From Clostridiaceae bacterium (GTDB lineage Bacteria > Bacillota > Clostridia > Lachnospirales > Lachnospiraceae): a stretch of DNA of 64,000 nucleotides. The stretch lies in NCBI GenBank assembly GCA_910574345.1, contig CAJSZV010000026.1, forward strand, positions 1-64,000, in the 5' to 3' direction. The first letter of the stretch is position 1; each line of letters opens with the position of its first letter. The position numbers and the translations under genes were made by a program. The notes under the pieces are model-generated. The model worked only from the letters and a program-made list of their open reading frames with translations. It had not been told where the DNA came from and searched no databases. Below, piece after piece: positions 9,044-18,150 of the stretch.

Positions 9044-10381
9044 ATGGGAAGATACAGCAAAAACGATATTATTCGAATGGTGGAAGAGGAAGACGTAGAA
9101 TTTATCAGACTGCAGTTTACCGATATTTTCGGAATGCTTAAGAATGTGGCGATCACTGCCGGGCAGCTTGAGAAAGCTTTGGACAACCGCTGCATGTTTG
9201 ACGGTTCGGCCATAGAGGGATTTGTCAGAGTGGATGAGACGGACATGTATCTCCATCCGGACCTCAGTACTTTTGAGATATTTCCATGGCGCCCTCAGCA
9301 GGGAAAGGTGGCCCGCCTGATCTGTGATGTGTACTGTCTGGACGGTACTCCTTTTGAGGGCGATCCGAGGTATGTTCTGAAAAAAGTGCTGAAAGAGGCG
9401 GAGGATATGGGGTATCGGTTCAACGTAGGACCGGAGTGCGAGTTTTTTCTGTTCCATATGGATGAGGAAGGGCGTCCCACTACCACGACTCATGAGATGG
9501 CCGGATACTTTGATGTGGGCCCCATTGATCTGGCGGAGAATGTAAGGCGGGATATTGTGCTGAACCTGGAGGATATGGGATTTGATATTGAATCCTCTCA
9601 TCATGAGATTGCTCCGGGCCAGCATGAGGTGGACTTCCAGTATGAGTCAGGCTTAAAGGCGGCGGATAATATTCTGACATTTAAGATGGCGGTGAAGACC
9701 ATTGCCAAACGCCACGGCCTCCATGCCACCTTTATGCCCAAGCCCAAAGCCGGGGTCAATGGGTCGGGTATGCATATCAATATGTCTCTGGAGGATTGTT
9801 TCGGCAAGAATTTGTTTGCCGATGACGATGATGAGAGAGGACTCAGCAAACTTGGCTATCAGTTTATGGCAGGAATCCTGAGTCATATAAAATCCATGAC
9901 AATCCTTATGAATCCTCTGGTGAATTCTTATAAGAGACTGATTCCGGGCTATGACGCGCCTACGTATATCGCCTGGTCCACTGCATCCAACCGTGGCCAG
10001 CTGATCCGCATTCCCTCATCCAAAGGGGCCAGTACCAGAATCGAACTGCGAAGCCCCGACTCCGCCATGAATCCTTACCTGGCTTTGGCAGCCTGTCTTG
10101 CGGCAGGGCTGGACGGCATCAAAAAGCAGATGAGTCCGCCCAAGGCAGTTTCCCGAAGCGTATATTCCATGACAGAGGAAGAGTTAAAGGAGCAGGGCAT
10201 CAGCCAGCTTCCGGAGACCTTGGGAGAGGCCATAGAAGCTTTTGAGGGCGATGTGTTTTTACAGGGAGTTTTGGGAAAACACATTTACACCAAATATCTG
10301 GAAGCAAAGAAAGAAGAGTGGAACGAATTCCGGTCTCAGGTGACGGACTGGGAGATCGAAGAGTATCTCTATAAGTTCTGA
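9044..10381 (+). CDS. glnA: Glutamine synthetase, type I
   Basis: Cytosolic dodecameric enzyme making glutamine from glutamate, ammonia and ATP. The 445-aa length fits the short GSI-alpha class. Visible signatures: FTDIFGMLKNV, FDGSAIEGFVR, GPECEFFLF, the ATP-site KPKAGVNGSGMHINMS, NPLVNSYKRLIPGYDAP and RIELRSPDSAMNPYLALA. No adenylylation-type Tyr loop was found. An open frame from 8963 crosses the leader hairpin and is rejected; ATG at 9044 follows AAAAGGAGATG. An ANTAR regulator gene follows 32 bp downstream. Confidence 0.96.
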   Translation: MGRYSKNDIIRMVEEEDVEFIRLQFTDIFGMLKNVAITAGQLEKALDNRCMFDGSAIEGFVRVDETDMYLHPDLSTFEIFPWRPQQGKVARLICDVYCLDGTPFEGDPRYVLKKVLKEAEDMGYRFNVGPECEFFLFHMDEEGRPTTTTHEMAGYFDVGPIDLAENVRRDIVLNLEDMGFDIESSHHEIAPGQHEVDFQYESGLKAADNILTFKMAVKTIAKRHGLHATFMPKPKAGVNGSGMHINMSLEDCFGKNLFADDDDERGLSKLGYQFMAGILSHIKSMTILMNPLVNSYKRLIPGYDAPTYIAWSTASNRGQLIRIPSSKGASTRIELRSPDSAMNPYLALAACLAAGLDGIKKQMSPPKAVSRSVYSMTEEELKEQGISQLPETLGEAIEAFEGDVFLQGVLGKHIYTKYLEAKKEEWNEFRSQVTDWEIEEYLYKF

Positions 10382-10413
10382 GGTTTTAAGGAGTCTGCCT
10401 GGAGGTGAGATGT

Positions 10414-10995
10414 GTGACCAAAATCATAGTGGCATTTTCTAAACCAGGAGATGCAAAAAATATAAAGAATATACTCATGCGCAGCGGTTTTCAGGTGGTT
10501 GCGGTCTGTACTTCCGGCGGGCAGGTTCTTACCTGCATGGAGGATTTAAACGGAGGGATCATCGTCAGCGGCTACCGGTTTGAAGACATGCTGTACAGAG
10601 ATATCCTTGAGTATATGCCCAAGGAATTTGAGATGCTTTTGGTAGCCTCGCCAAACCGGTTTGGAGGAATGATGCCCCAGGGGATTGTATGTCTGCCTAT
10701 GCCTATAAAGGTCCAGGTACTGGTGGATACCCTGGAAGAAATGTGTGAATCTCAGACCAGCAGAAAAAAGAAACGAAAGAAACAGCCTGTACAGAGAAGC
10801 GAGGAGGAGACAAAGCTGATTCTTGAAGCCAAAGAACTTTTGATGGAGAGAAACAGAATGGCGGAACTTGAGGCTCACCGTTATCTTCAAAAGTGCAGCA
10901 TGGACAGCGGGACCAATATGGTGGAGACGGCGCAGATGGTGATCAGCCTGATCAGGGGTCAGAATAACGCAGGAGGAACAAGAGAAGAAAAATGA
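10414..10995 (+). CDS. ANTAR-domain RNA-binding antitermination regulator
   Basis: A 193-aa protein: an N-terminal receiver-like fold (residues about 3-110) in which a clear phosphoacceptor Asp is hard to place, a basic linker (RKKKRKKQ), and a C-terminal ANTAR three-helix domain (AKELLMERNRMAELEAHRYLQK, then SGTNMVETAQMVISLI, split here). ANTAR proteins bind dual-hexaloop RNAs and stop transcription termination; in clostridia relatives act on nitrogen genes including glnA. The GTG at 10414 is preferred over GTG 10405 because GGAGG (10401-10405) is then 8 nt away. Overlaps dapF by 4 bp. Confidence 0.85.
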   Translation: MTKIIVAFSKPGDAKNIKNILMRSGFQVVAVCTSGGQVLTCMEDLNGGIIVSGYRFEDMLYRDILEYMPKEFEMLLVASPNRFGGMMPQGIVCLPMPIKVQVLVDTLEEMCESQTSRKKKRKKQPVQRSEEETKLILEAKELLMERNRMAELEAHRYLQKCSMDSGTNMVETAQMVISLIRGQNNAGGTREEK

Positions 10996-11792
10996 AATTT
11001 ACAAAGATGCAGGGGGCGGGCAATGATTATGTGTATGTCAACTGTTTTGAGGAGACTATAGAGGAGCCGGAAGTTCTGGCAGTGAAAGTCAGCGACCGCC
11101 ATTTTGGAATCGGGTCTGACGGACTGGTGCTGATCTGCCCGTCCCAGTCAGCTGATGTGAAGATGAGGATGTTCAATGCCGACGGGTCGGAGGGAAGAAT
11201 GTGCGGCAATGCTATCCGCTGCGTGGGAAAGTATGCCTATGATCACGGTTTGGTGTCCGGGACCGGGATTAGGGTGGAGACTTTGGATGGAATAAAGGAA
11301 CTTAAGATGGAGCTTGCCGGCGGCAAAGTGGTGCGGGCTTCCGTGGACATGGGTGTGCCCCAGGTGACTTCCCGTGTTCCTGAGGATATATGGGTTGAGG
11401 GAGAGAAAAGGGAATTTGTGGGAATATCCGTGGGGAATCCTCACGCCGTTTATTTTTGCGGGGATATTGATTCCTTAAACCTTGATCAGACAGGCCCTTT
11501 TTATGAGAATCATGAAAGGTTTCCGGACAGGGTGAATTCGGAGTTTGTCCAGGTAATGGACCGGGGCCATATCCGCATGCGCGTGTGGGAGCGGGGCAGC
11601 GGTGAAACCTGGGCATGCGGAACGGGAGCTACTGCCAGCGTCGTGGCATCTATCCTTATGGGCTATACGGATGACAAGGTAAGAGTGTCTCTGCGGGGCG
11701 GCGATCTGACAATTACATGGAACAGAAACACAGGGCATGTCTTTATGGAAGGACCGGCAATAGAGGTATTCAGCGGAACGTTCACAGAGTGA
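10992..11792 (+). CDS. dapF: Diaminopimelate epimerase
   Basis: A 266-aa cofactor-independent epimerase converting LL- to meso-diaminopimelate for peptidoglycan and lysine. Key features: start MKFTKMQGAGNDYVYV, first catalytic Cys in GRMCGNAIRCVGKY, GNPHAV, and the second Cys in ERGSGETWACGTGA. ATGA overlap with the ANTAR stop implies translational coupling; the product of DapL, encoded next, is its substrate. Confidence 0.96.
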   Translation: MKFTKMQGAGNDYVYVNCFEETIEEPEVLAVKVSDRHFGIGSDGLVLICPSQSADVKMRMFNADGSEGRMCGNAIRCVGKYAYDHGLVSGTGIRVETLDGIKELKMELAGGKVVRASVDMGVPQVTSRVPEDIWVEGEKREFVGISVGNPHAVYFCGDIDSLNLDQTGPFYENHERFPDRVNSEFVQVMDRGHIRMRVWERGSGETWACGTGATASVVASILMGYTDDKVRVSLRGGDLTITWNRNTGHVFMEGPAIEVFSGTFTE

Positions 11793-11825
11793 CGGCCAGC
11801 AACAAAGGATGGGAGAGATGAAGAG

Positions 11826-13046
11826 ATGTTTAAGGTCAATGAAAATTATCTGAAATTACCGGGAAGTTACCTGTTTTCCACCATTGCGAAAAAGGTAAAT
11901 GCCTATTCTCAGGCAAATCCTGACAAAAAAGTGATTCGTCTGGGTATAGGCGATGTGACGCAGCCCCTGGTTCCTGCTGTTATAAGGGCTATGCATGATG
12001 CGGTGGATGAGATGGGGGACGCCGCTACGTTTCGCGGGTATGCGCCGGATCTGGGATATGGATTTTTGAGGGAAGAGATAGCAAAAAAGGATTATCAGGA
12101 AAGGGGATGTCCTGTTGAGGCAGATGAGATCTTTGTGTCTGACGGAGCCAAAAGCGACTGCGGCAATATCCAGGAAATCTTTGCTCCTGACAGCCGGATC
12201 GCGGTCTGTGATCCGGTGTATCCTGTGTATGTGGACTCCAATGTAATGGCGGGGCGGACAGGGGACTATGATGAGGCCAGGGGAACATGGAGCCGGGTGA
12301 TCTATATGCCCTGTACTGCCGGGAATCATTTTGTGCCGGAACTGCCGGGGGAGAGGCCGGATCTGATCTATCTGTGTGTCCCCAATAATCCTACGGGAAC
12401 CACATTGAACAGGGACCAGTTAAAGGTATGGGTGGATTATGCCAATGAGACAGGAGCGGTTATTCTGTATGATGGGGCTTATGAGGCTTATATAGCAGAG
12501 GAGGATGTGCCCCACAGTATTTTTGAGATTGAGGGAGCCAGAACCTGTGCCATTGAATTCAGGTCTTTTTCCAAGAATGCCGGGTTTACAGGCGTGCGTC
12601 TGGGATTTACGGTGATTCCAAAGGACCTGAAAAGCGGGGATGTATCGGTTCACAGCCTGTGGGCAAGGCGCCATGGCACGAAGTTTAACGGGGCCCCTTA
12701 CATTGTTCAGAAAGCGGCCATGGCAGTGTATTCCCAGGAAGGGAGAGTACAGTTAAAGGATCAGGTGGCTTATTATATGAACAATGCACAGATCATCTAT
12801 AAGGGATTAAAGGAAGGGGGGTATCAGGTATACGGAGGCGTCAATGCTCCTTATATCTGGCTGAAAGTGCCTGACCATATGACTTCCTGGGACTTCTTTG
12901 ACTGGCTTTTGGAGCATGCCAATGTAGTTGGAACTCCGGGAAGCGGCTTTGGACCAAGCGGTGAGGGGTATTTCAGGCTGACAGCCTTTGGAACATATGA
13001 AAATACAATGGAAGCCATGGAGCGAATCAGAAGATTAAATGGCTGA
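11826..13046 (+). CDS. dapL: LL-diaminopimelate aminotransferase
   Basis: A 406-aa PLP enzyme making LL-diaminopimelate in one step from tetrahydrodipicolinate, bypassing acylated intermediates; used by many Clostridia. Seen: [40 protein letters not shown], and the PLP-lysine region [21 protein letters not shown] with GGGAGAGATG upstream; the next gene starts within its last codons in an alternative frame. Confidence 0.95.
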   Translation: MFKVNENYLKLPGSYLFSTIAKKVNAYSQANPDKKVIRLGIGDVTQPLVPAVIRAMHDAVDEMGDAATFRGYAPDLGYGFLREEIAKKDYQERGCPVEADEIFVSDGAKSDCGNIQEIFAPDSRIAVCDPVYPVYVDSNVMAGRTGDYDEARGTWSRVIYMPCTAGNHFVPELPGERPDLIYLCVPNNPTGTTLNRDQLKVWVDYANETGAVILYDGAYEAYIAEEDVPHSIFEIEGARTCAIEFRSFSKNAGFTGVRLGFTVIPKDLKSGDVSVHSLWARRHGTKFNGAPYIVQKAAMAVYSQEGRVQLKDQVAYYMNNAQIIYKGLKEGGYQVYGGVNAPYIWLKVPDHMTSWDFFDWLLEHANVVGTPGSGFGPSGEGYFRLTAFGTYENTMEAMERIRRLNG

Positions 13047-13059
13047 AGGGAGAAGGAGT

Positions 13060-13497
13060 ATGGATGATATTGACAGAAAGATACTGAAGATTTTGCAGGA
13101 TAATGCCAGGACGTCCTTAAAGACTATTGCGGAAAAGACATTTTTGTCATCTCCGGCAGTGTCGGCAAGAATCGAAAAGCTGGAAAAAGACGGAATCATC
13201 GCCGGATACCATGCACTGGTGGACCCAATGAAGCTGGGGTATCATATCATTGCGTTTATTAATCTGGATGTGGTTCCGGAAGACAAGCCCAAGTTCTATA
13301 CTTATGCTGCACAGATGCCCAATGTGCTGGAGTGCAACTGTGTTACAGGGGAGTATTCCATGCTCATGAAAGTGGCTTTTCAGAGTACTATGGAGCTGGA
13401 TATTTTTATCGGACAGCTGCAGAAGTTTGGGAAGACCAGTACCCAGATCGTGTTCTCGACTCATGTGGGGCCACGGGGCGTGGATGTGGATGAGTGA
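13060..13497 (+). CDS. Lrp/AsnC-family regulator
   Basis: A 145-aa regulator: N-terminal HTH (DRKILKILQDNARTSLKTIA, SSPAVSARIEKLEKDGII) and a C-terminal RAM ligand-binding domain (GYHIIAFINLDV, ECNCVTGEYSMLMKVAF). Such proteins sense amino acids as octamers. ATG 13060 follows GGGAGAAGGAG; an in-frame ATG at 13039 overlaps dapL. Its place after dapL suggests a role in lysine/DAP or general amino-acid control (inference). Confidence 0.9.
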   Translation: MDDIDRKILKILQDNARTSLKTIAEKTFLSSPAVSARIEKLEKDGIIAGYHALVDPMKLGYHIIAFINLDVVPEDKPKFYTYAAQMPNVLECNCVTGEYSMLMKVAFQSTMELDIFIGQLQKFGKTSTQIVFSTHVGPRGVDVDE

Positions 13498-13545
13498 GGG
13501 CAGGTTATCGGGCAATCATAGAAATCCGCAAGAAAACCGCAATAG

Positions 13546-13583
13546 AAAAGTCTGCTGAATCGGCGGTCCAGCAGACTTTTTTT
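13546..13583. terminator. Bidirectional terminator
   Basis: Stem 13548-13557 with 13569-13578, followed by seven Ts on the plus strand and by a T-run on the minus strand. It separates the convergent Lrp and HAD genes. Confidence 0.9.
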
Positions 13584-13589
13584 GCTGTA

Positions 13590-14240
13590 TCATGAAAGAC
13601 TTTTTAAAATAGAGGGGACGTGGCTCAGGCTGGATATCTCATAGTCCGCTAAAGAGCGGTCAAAGCCGAACCGGTCGTCAATCAGGGCAGCTATAGTCAT
13701 GCCGGCCCGTGAAGCAGCGGTAATGCCGAGGGTGGAATCTTCAATTACGAAACACTCTCCGGGGGAAAGCCCCAGCTGTGCGGCTGTGTATTGATAAATC
13801 TCAGGATTGGGCTTGCTCTGTTTGAACTGACTTCCGCTTACAATGGTATCGAAGTAGGAAGCAATATTATTTTCGGTAAGGACCCGCATAATAATATCCA
13901 TCTGGGTAGACGAGGCCAAAGCCAGGGCATAATCATGCTTTTTAAGATACTTAATAAGTTCTGCGGCTTCGGGGCGGAAGATAGCCCGGTAATCTACCTG
14001 GGAGAAGACATCAACGGAAGCCCGATACTCATCCCTTAGTTCCTGCCAGCTCTGTCCGTTGTTGACCGCACGGGCCATGACAGACCAGCCATCCTCCTTG
14101 GAAGCTCCTACCATGCCATAAAGCTGTTCAATGGTAACATCCGGATTCTTCGTGCGCGCAAAGGCCAGATCATACTGCAGATAGCAGAACTCACTGTCAA
14201 TAAGCACGCCGTCCATATCGAAAATCACTGCTTTAATCAT
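13590..14240 (-). CDS. HAD-superfamily hydrolase, phosphoglucomutase-like
   Basis: A 216-aa cytosolic phosphohydrolase or phosphomutase. Motif I VIFDMDGVLIDSE (nucleophile Asp), motif II LASST, motif III Lys in KQSKPNPEIYQ, motif IV VIEDSTLGITAA. The helical cap after motif I places it with beta-phosphoglucomutase-like enzymes; the substrate is unknown. ATG at 14240 is preceded by GAGGAAAGGA on the minus strand. Confidence 0.9.
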   Translation of the reverse strand: MIKAVIFDMDGVLIDSEFCYLQYDLAFARTKNPDVTIEQLYGMVGASKEDGWSVMARAVNNGQSWQELRDEYRASVDVFSQVDYRAIFRPEAAELIKYLKKHDYALALASSTQMDIIMRVLTENNIASYFDTIVSGSQFKQSKPNPEIYQYTAAQLGLSPGECFVIEDSTLGITAASRAGMTIAALIDDRFGFDRSLADYEISSLSHVPSILKSLS

Positions 14241-14284
14241 AATCCTAATATCCTTTCCTCTTTGAGTAATGTAAGTAAGTACAG

Positions 14285-14326
14285 CTGCAGGATATCAGAC
14301 TCGGCTGAAGCTTCCTGCAGTTTTTT
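14285..14326 (+). terminator. Plus-strand terminator-like hairpin between minus-strand genes
   Basis: 8-bp stem CTGCAGGA/TCCTGCAG (14285-14292 with 14313-14320) followed by six Ts on the plus strand. Both flanking genes run on the minus strand, so it would stop antisense transcription. Confidence 0.4.
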
Positions 14327-14336
14327 GATGCAGTCC

Positions 14337-15116
14337 CTATACTCCGGTCTCCCTGACCATAAAGGTATTATAACCGGCATTTTTTAACTGCTGTTCCATG
14401 CGCACGGCATTGTCCATATTCAGGAAAGCGCCGACCCTGACTTTATAATTGCCGTTGTCATGAATGATAAAGGCCGGATAACCTTGGGAGAGGAGCTGGT
14501 TGGCCTGCTGGGAGGCAGCCTGCCTGCTTTGGTAAACTCCGGTCTGTATCTGGTAATATTCGGGGCGGGAGGCTTCCTCTTCACGGATAGTCTTTAGAAT
14601 TCCGTCGGCAATGGCCTGGGCAATGGCCTGAAAATTCTGGTCAAAGGTGCGGTTATCCGCTTCATTGTCTATAAAGCCGGCTTCCACAAGAACCGCCGGC
14701 ATCTGGGTGCGTCTGAGAACCACTAATCCGGGGCGCTCGATGACTCCTAAATTGACAAAGCCGGCTGAGGCAAGGGCGGAATTGATATTCTCGGCCATGA
14801 GAGCCGGAACCCCGGTGTTTTCATAGACAAGAGTCTCGGCGCCGGAGGCAGTGCCGGGCACGGGCATGGCGTTGCGGTGGATGGAGACAAAATAGTCAGC
14901 TCCTGAGCGGTTGGCAATCTGAGCCTTCTCAAAGGGCGTGTTGTACGTATCGCTGACGCGGGTGTATACCACATCAATACCGTTTTTTGTGAGAATGTTG
15001 CCTACAGCCAGAGTCAGATTTAAGTTGTCTGTCTTCTCCTGACGTCCGAAATAGGTGGCACCGGGTTCTGCTCCCCCGTGGCCGGCGTCTAATATGACTT
15101 TCATTGTTTCTGCCAA
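14337..15116 (-). CDS. N-acetylmuramoyl-L-alanine amidase with SPOR-like domain
   Basis: A 259-aa amidase_3-type zinc enzyme cutting the amide bond between muramic acid and the stem peptide. Catalytic domain residues about 5-180: ILDAGHGG (zinc His), Glu in GGAEPG, SIHRNA (second zinc His region), VLVEAGFIDNEAD (catalytic Glu). Residues about 187-259 (YQIQTGVYQSRQAA ... YKVRVGAFLN) form a SPOR-type peptidoglycan-binding domain. No signal peptide is visible. TTG start at 15116, with AAGGAG 9 nt away. Resembles CwlD-type sporulation amidases but the lack of an export signal is odd. Confidence 0.87.
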   Translation of the reverse strand: MAETMKVILDAGHGGAEPGATYFGRQEKTDNLNLTLAVGNILTKNGIDVVYTRVSDTYNTPFEKAQIANRSGADYFVSIHRNAMPVPGTASGAETLVYENTGVPALMAENINSALASAGFVNLGVIERPGLVVLRRTQMPAVLVEAGFIDNEADNRTFDQNFQAIAQAIADGILKTIREEEASRPEYYQIQTGVYQSRQAASQQANQLLSQGYPAFIIHDNGNYKVRVGAFLNMDNAVRMEQQLKNAGYNTFMVRETGV

Positions 15117-15187
15117 ATCAAAAAGCTCCTTCCAAAAACAGTTTATACACTATGAATATGTGAAATCATTGGAAAATTGCATAACTG

Positions 15188-16504
15188 TCAGGAAAGTTCC
15201 GCGATTCTGGTAACGCCTACATAAATATGTGAAATCTTATACCAGGTGGCAAAATCCACCACTCCTGTCTGGGGCAGACCGAAAACGGACTGGAATTCCC
15301 GGACAGAGGCAGCCGTGTCGGGGCCATAAAAACCGTCTGGAGCCACACGGGGAACGGCGCTGTAGATTGTGGCAATGGCATCCAGCTGCTCCTGAAGCTG
15401 CCTGACCTTTTGACCGGAGGAACCTATCATTAAATTCTCCCCCGGCCAGGAGGCGGGAATCCCGGCGATCTGTTCTGCGGTGTTGATATAGATGCTTGAG
15501 CCGTAGAAGTGGCGGAGGATCTCAATGGAACTGTAGCCCCGCTCACCTAAGGAGCAGGAACCCCACTGTGTCATCCATCCCGGACAGGTGACCTGTCTTC
15601 CGTCGCAGTACTGGGTTAAAATAGGCTGTTTTACGTCAGGCCTGGATAAGTAATTGTCAAAAATCTCGTCTACTACAAGGGAGATGCTCTCATAAATATT
15701 CCGCCCGTAGATCCATTTGTGATCATAGGCTGTGGAAGAGGTGATGGTAAAGTCATAGCCCTGGTTCCGATACCACTCCGTATACACCCGGTTCAGGGTG
15801 AAGGACATAATAGCCAGCACATTGGCGGTTATCGTAGACTGAGGCCAGGTGGCGTAGATCTCGCTGGAGGCCACATTTTTGATGTAATCCCGATAAGGGA
15901 CATAGTAGTTTGAGGCCGAGGCGTCGGAAGGGACGCCGTCATGAACCACGATGGTCTGGGGAACTACCACCCGGCTTAGGACGATCTCCCCGGATTCCCC
16001 CACAGGCTTCACCTCTGGCTCGGCGATCTTCGGCGGATAGTTTCCATACAGCGTGTGATCCGGAATGACAAGGGACTGATCCAAGGGCTCCGGGTCATCC
16101 TCCGGCTCAAGAGTTACGGGCTGGATGGAAGTGGCATCGGGAAGAATCTCCGTTCCGGAGATGGACTGGGTCTTAAAGCCGGGTGCGCTGATCTCCAAAT
16201 TGTATTCGGAGTAAGGCTTTTCATCGCCTGGGGCAAGGCTGTACTCCAAAAGAGGAGCGTCAAGGGCCACCTGCTCCGTCTGACCGGAACTGTTGGTGGT
16301 AACTTCTTCCAGAGTAGCGGCCGGGTTGCTGGTGCTGCTGATCCGGACTGTGGCATTCTGGATAGGAAAGTTATTGACTATGGATACTACATTGACCTGG
16401 AGAAGACCGCGGCTTCCCTGGTCAGTCTCACAGGCGCGGATGCGCTGGCGCGGGCAGGATCTTAAGTCTGAAAGCCAGGGGTTAAAGGATGGCTGAAAAG
16501 GCAT
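15188..16504 (-). CDS. SpoIID-like domain protein with peptidoglycan-binding domain
   Basis: A 438-aa protein. Residues about 35-130 look like a carboxypeptidase-regulatory or Ig-like beta domain (VNVVSIVNNFPIQNATVRIS). Residues about 200-290 resemble the SpoIID/LytB fold (VPYRDYIKNVASSEIYATWP, ANVLAIMSFTLNRVY). Residues about 365-430 are a PG_binding_1 repeat (IGSSGQKVRQLQEQLDAI, DGFYGPDTAASVREFQ). No signal peptide. Neighbour of the amidase, so a role in remodelling cortex or cell wall is likely; catalytic activity is not shown. ATG 16504 with GAGG upstream. Confidence 0.75.
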   Translation of the reverse strand: MPFQPSFNPWLSDLRSCPRQRIRACETDQGSRGLLQVNVVSIVNNFPIQNATVRISSTSNPAATLEEVTTNSSGQTEQVALDAPLLEYSLAPGDEKPYSEYNLEISAPGFKTQSISGTEILPDATSIQPVTLEPEDDPEPLDQSLVIPDHTLYGNYPPKIAEPEVKPVGESGEIVLSRVVVPQTIVVHDGVPSDASASNYYVPYRDYIKNVASSEIYATWPQSTITANVLAIMSFTLNRVYTEWYRNQGYDFTITSSTAYDHKWIYGRNIYESISLVVDEIFDNYLSRPDVKQPILTQYCDGRQVTCPGWMTQWGSCSLGERGYSSIEILRHFYGSSIYINTAEQIAGIPASWPGENLMIGSSGQKVRQLQEQLDAIATIYSAVPRVAPDGFYGPDTAASVREFQSVFGLPQTGVVDFATWYKISHIYVGVTRIAELS

Positions 16505-16563
16505 ATCTTTATTTCCTCGCAGAAGATAGTTACTACTAATATATTTACTTTCGGAGAAAAAAG

Positions 16564-17937
16564 TTACAGCATAATATATTTGATCACAAAAACTATGGCC
16601 AGAATATACATAAGAGGACTGATCATCTTCTTTGCCGCCTTGCCTGTAGCCAGGTTCATGACCACATAAGAGATAACGCCCATGGCTATACCTTCGGAGA
16701 TACTGTACATAAAAGGCATGGCGGTGATAGCGATATAGGAAGGAATTGCCTCCGTATAATCGCTGAAATCAATTTTTGTGATGGAAGTCATCATTAAAAA
16801 TCCGACGATGACCAGGGCCGGAGCCGTGGCAAAAGATGGGATGGCCAGAAAGATGGGGGATAAAAACAGGGAGAGTCCGAAAAGAGCGGCAGCGGTTACT
16901 GCTGTAAGTCCTGTTCTTCCGCCTTCCGCCACACCGGAGGTGCTTTCCACAAAAGTGGTGGTGGTGGAGGTTCCAAGGACGGCTCCTGCGGATGTACCCA
17001 CTGCATCTGCCAGAAGAGCGCCGCGGATGCGGGGCAGCTTGCCGTCTTTATCAAGCATGTCCGCCTTGGAGGCCACTCCGATAAGTGTTCCCAGGGTATC
17101 AAAAAGATCCACAAACAAAAAGGCAAACATTACCACAAAGAAGTCAAGGGAAAGAATTCCATTAAAATCCATTTGCATCAGAGTGGGCGCCAGGCTTGGA
17201 ACAGACAGGCCGCCGGAAAAGTCCGGGAGCAGGCTGTAGCAGCCAAGGTCAGGGTTAACCTGATAAAGACCTGCAAGCTGGAACAGGATGCCAAGTCCCC
17301 AGGTAATGAGAATTCCCCAGAGAATATTGCCTTTCACGTTCTTAATCAGGAGAATTCCCGTAATCAGGATTCCGGCTAAAGCCAAAACCACGGTGATGCC
17401 TTCACTGAAAAATGTTCCGGCCTGAACAGAGTCTTTAAAAGAGTAAAGGGCTACCAGGGTGGAGCTGTCCACCACGATTTTGGCGTTCTGCATGCCGATA
17501 AACGCGATGAATATGCCGATTCCAACAGATACTGCATGTTTCAAGTTCATAGGGATGGCATTGAAGATGGCTTCCCTTACATTTGTCAAGGAAAGAACGA
17601 TGAAAACAATACCTTCAATAAACACTGCAGCCAGGGCGGTCTGCCAGGAATAGCCCATCTGAAGCACCACCGTGTAGGCAAAATATGTGTTCAGTCCCAT
17701 ACCGGGAGCCAGCACAAAGGGGTAATTGGCAAAGGCAGCCATGAGAAGGGTTGCGATCATGGAAGCCAGAGCCGTGGCAGTGAATACAGCGCCGCTGTTC
17801 ATGCCTGCGTCACTTAGGATGCTGGGATTGACGGCCAGAATATAGGCCATAGTCATAAAGGTTGTGATGCCGGCCAGAACTTCTGTCTTAACATCGGTGC
17901 GGTTTTCTTTCAGATGGAACAGTTTTTCCAGATTCAT
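16564..17937 (-). CDS. NCS2-family purine permease (AzgA-like)
   Basis: A 457-aa integral membrane transporter with about 12 to 14 hydrophobic segments. Family signatures: RTDVKTEVLAGITTFMTMAY, APGMGLNTYFAY, DLFDTLGTLIGV, and the STTTTFVESTSGVAEGGRTG block (here split). AzgA-type proteins import hypoxanthine, guanine or adenine. ATG 17937 has a perfect AAGGAGG site; a longer frame to 17997 crosses the leader hairpin and is rejected. Confidence 0.92.
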   Translation of the reverse strand: MNLEKLFHLKENRTDVKTEVLAGITTFMTMAYILAVNPSILSDAGMNSGAVFTATALASMIATLLMAAFANYPFVLAPGMGLNTYFAYTVVLQMGYSWQTALAAVFIEGIVFIVLSLTNVREAIFNAIPMNLKHAVSVGIGIFIAFIGMQNAKIVVDSSTLVALYSFKDSVQAGTFFSEGITVVLALAGILITGILLIKNVKGNILWGILITWGLGILFQLAGLYQVNPDLGCYSLLPDFSGGLSVPSLAPTLMQMDFNGILSLDFFVVMFAFLFVDLFDTLGTLIGVASKADMLDKDGKLPRIRGALLADAVGTSAGAVLGTSTTTTFVESTSGVAEGGRTGLTAVTAAALFGLSLFLSPIFLAIPSFATAPALVIVGFLMMTSITKIDFSDYTEAIPSYIAITAMPFMYSISEGIAMGVISYVVMNLATGKAAKKMISPLMYILAIVFVIKYIML

Positions 17938-17961
17938 GGAATTATCCTCCTTAAAATGGTT

Positions 17962-17985
17962 GTCATCGCCTGCCAGGGCGACGAC
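17962..17985 (-). promoter_or_regulatory. Hairpin in the purine permease leader
   Basis: A 9-bp stem (one G-T pair), 17962-17970 with 17977-17985 and a 6-nt loop, sits about 15 nt upstream of the ribosome binding site. It lacks the core of the known purine riboswitch; function unknown. Confidence 0.4.
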
Positions 17986-18094
17986 CTGTGTGCACATCAG
18001 TGCGGTTGCGTTTTCATTTTATCACTGAGCAGTGTAAAAAGCTACCGAACAGCAGAAAAATTTAAATATTATGGTCTTCCAAACGGGAGAAATG

Positions 18095-18103
18095 TGGTAT
18101 AAT
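18095..18103 (+). promoter_or_regulatory. Extended -10 promoter
   Basis: TGG followed by TATAAT (TATAAT at 18098-18103) forms an extended -10 element; the -35 (TCTTCC, 18075-18080) is weak. Drives the CPBP protease and glycosyltransferase genes. Confidence 0.6.
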
Positions 18104-18150
18104 AGGAAGCACACCAATGTGAAAAATAATTTTAAGGAGAGATAAACAAC

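Noticed and set aside
17938-18000. Purine riboswitch before the NCS2 permease
   Set aside because: The conserved three-way junction and loop sequences are absent.
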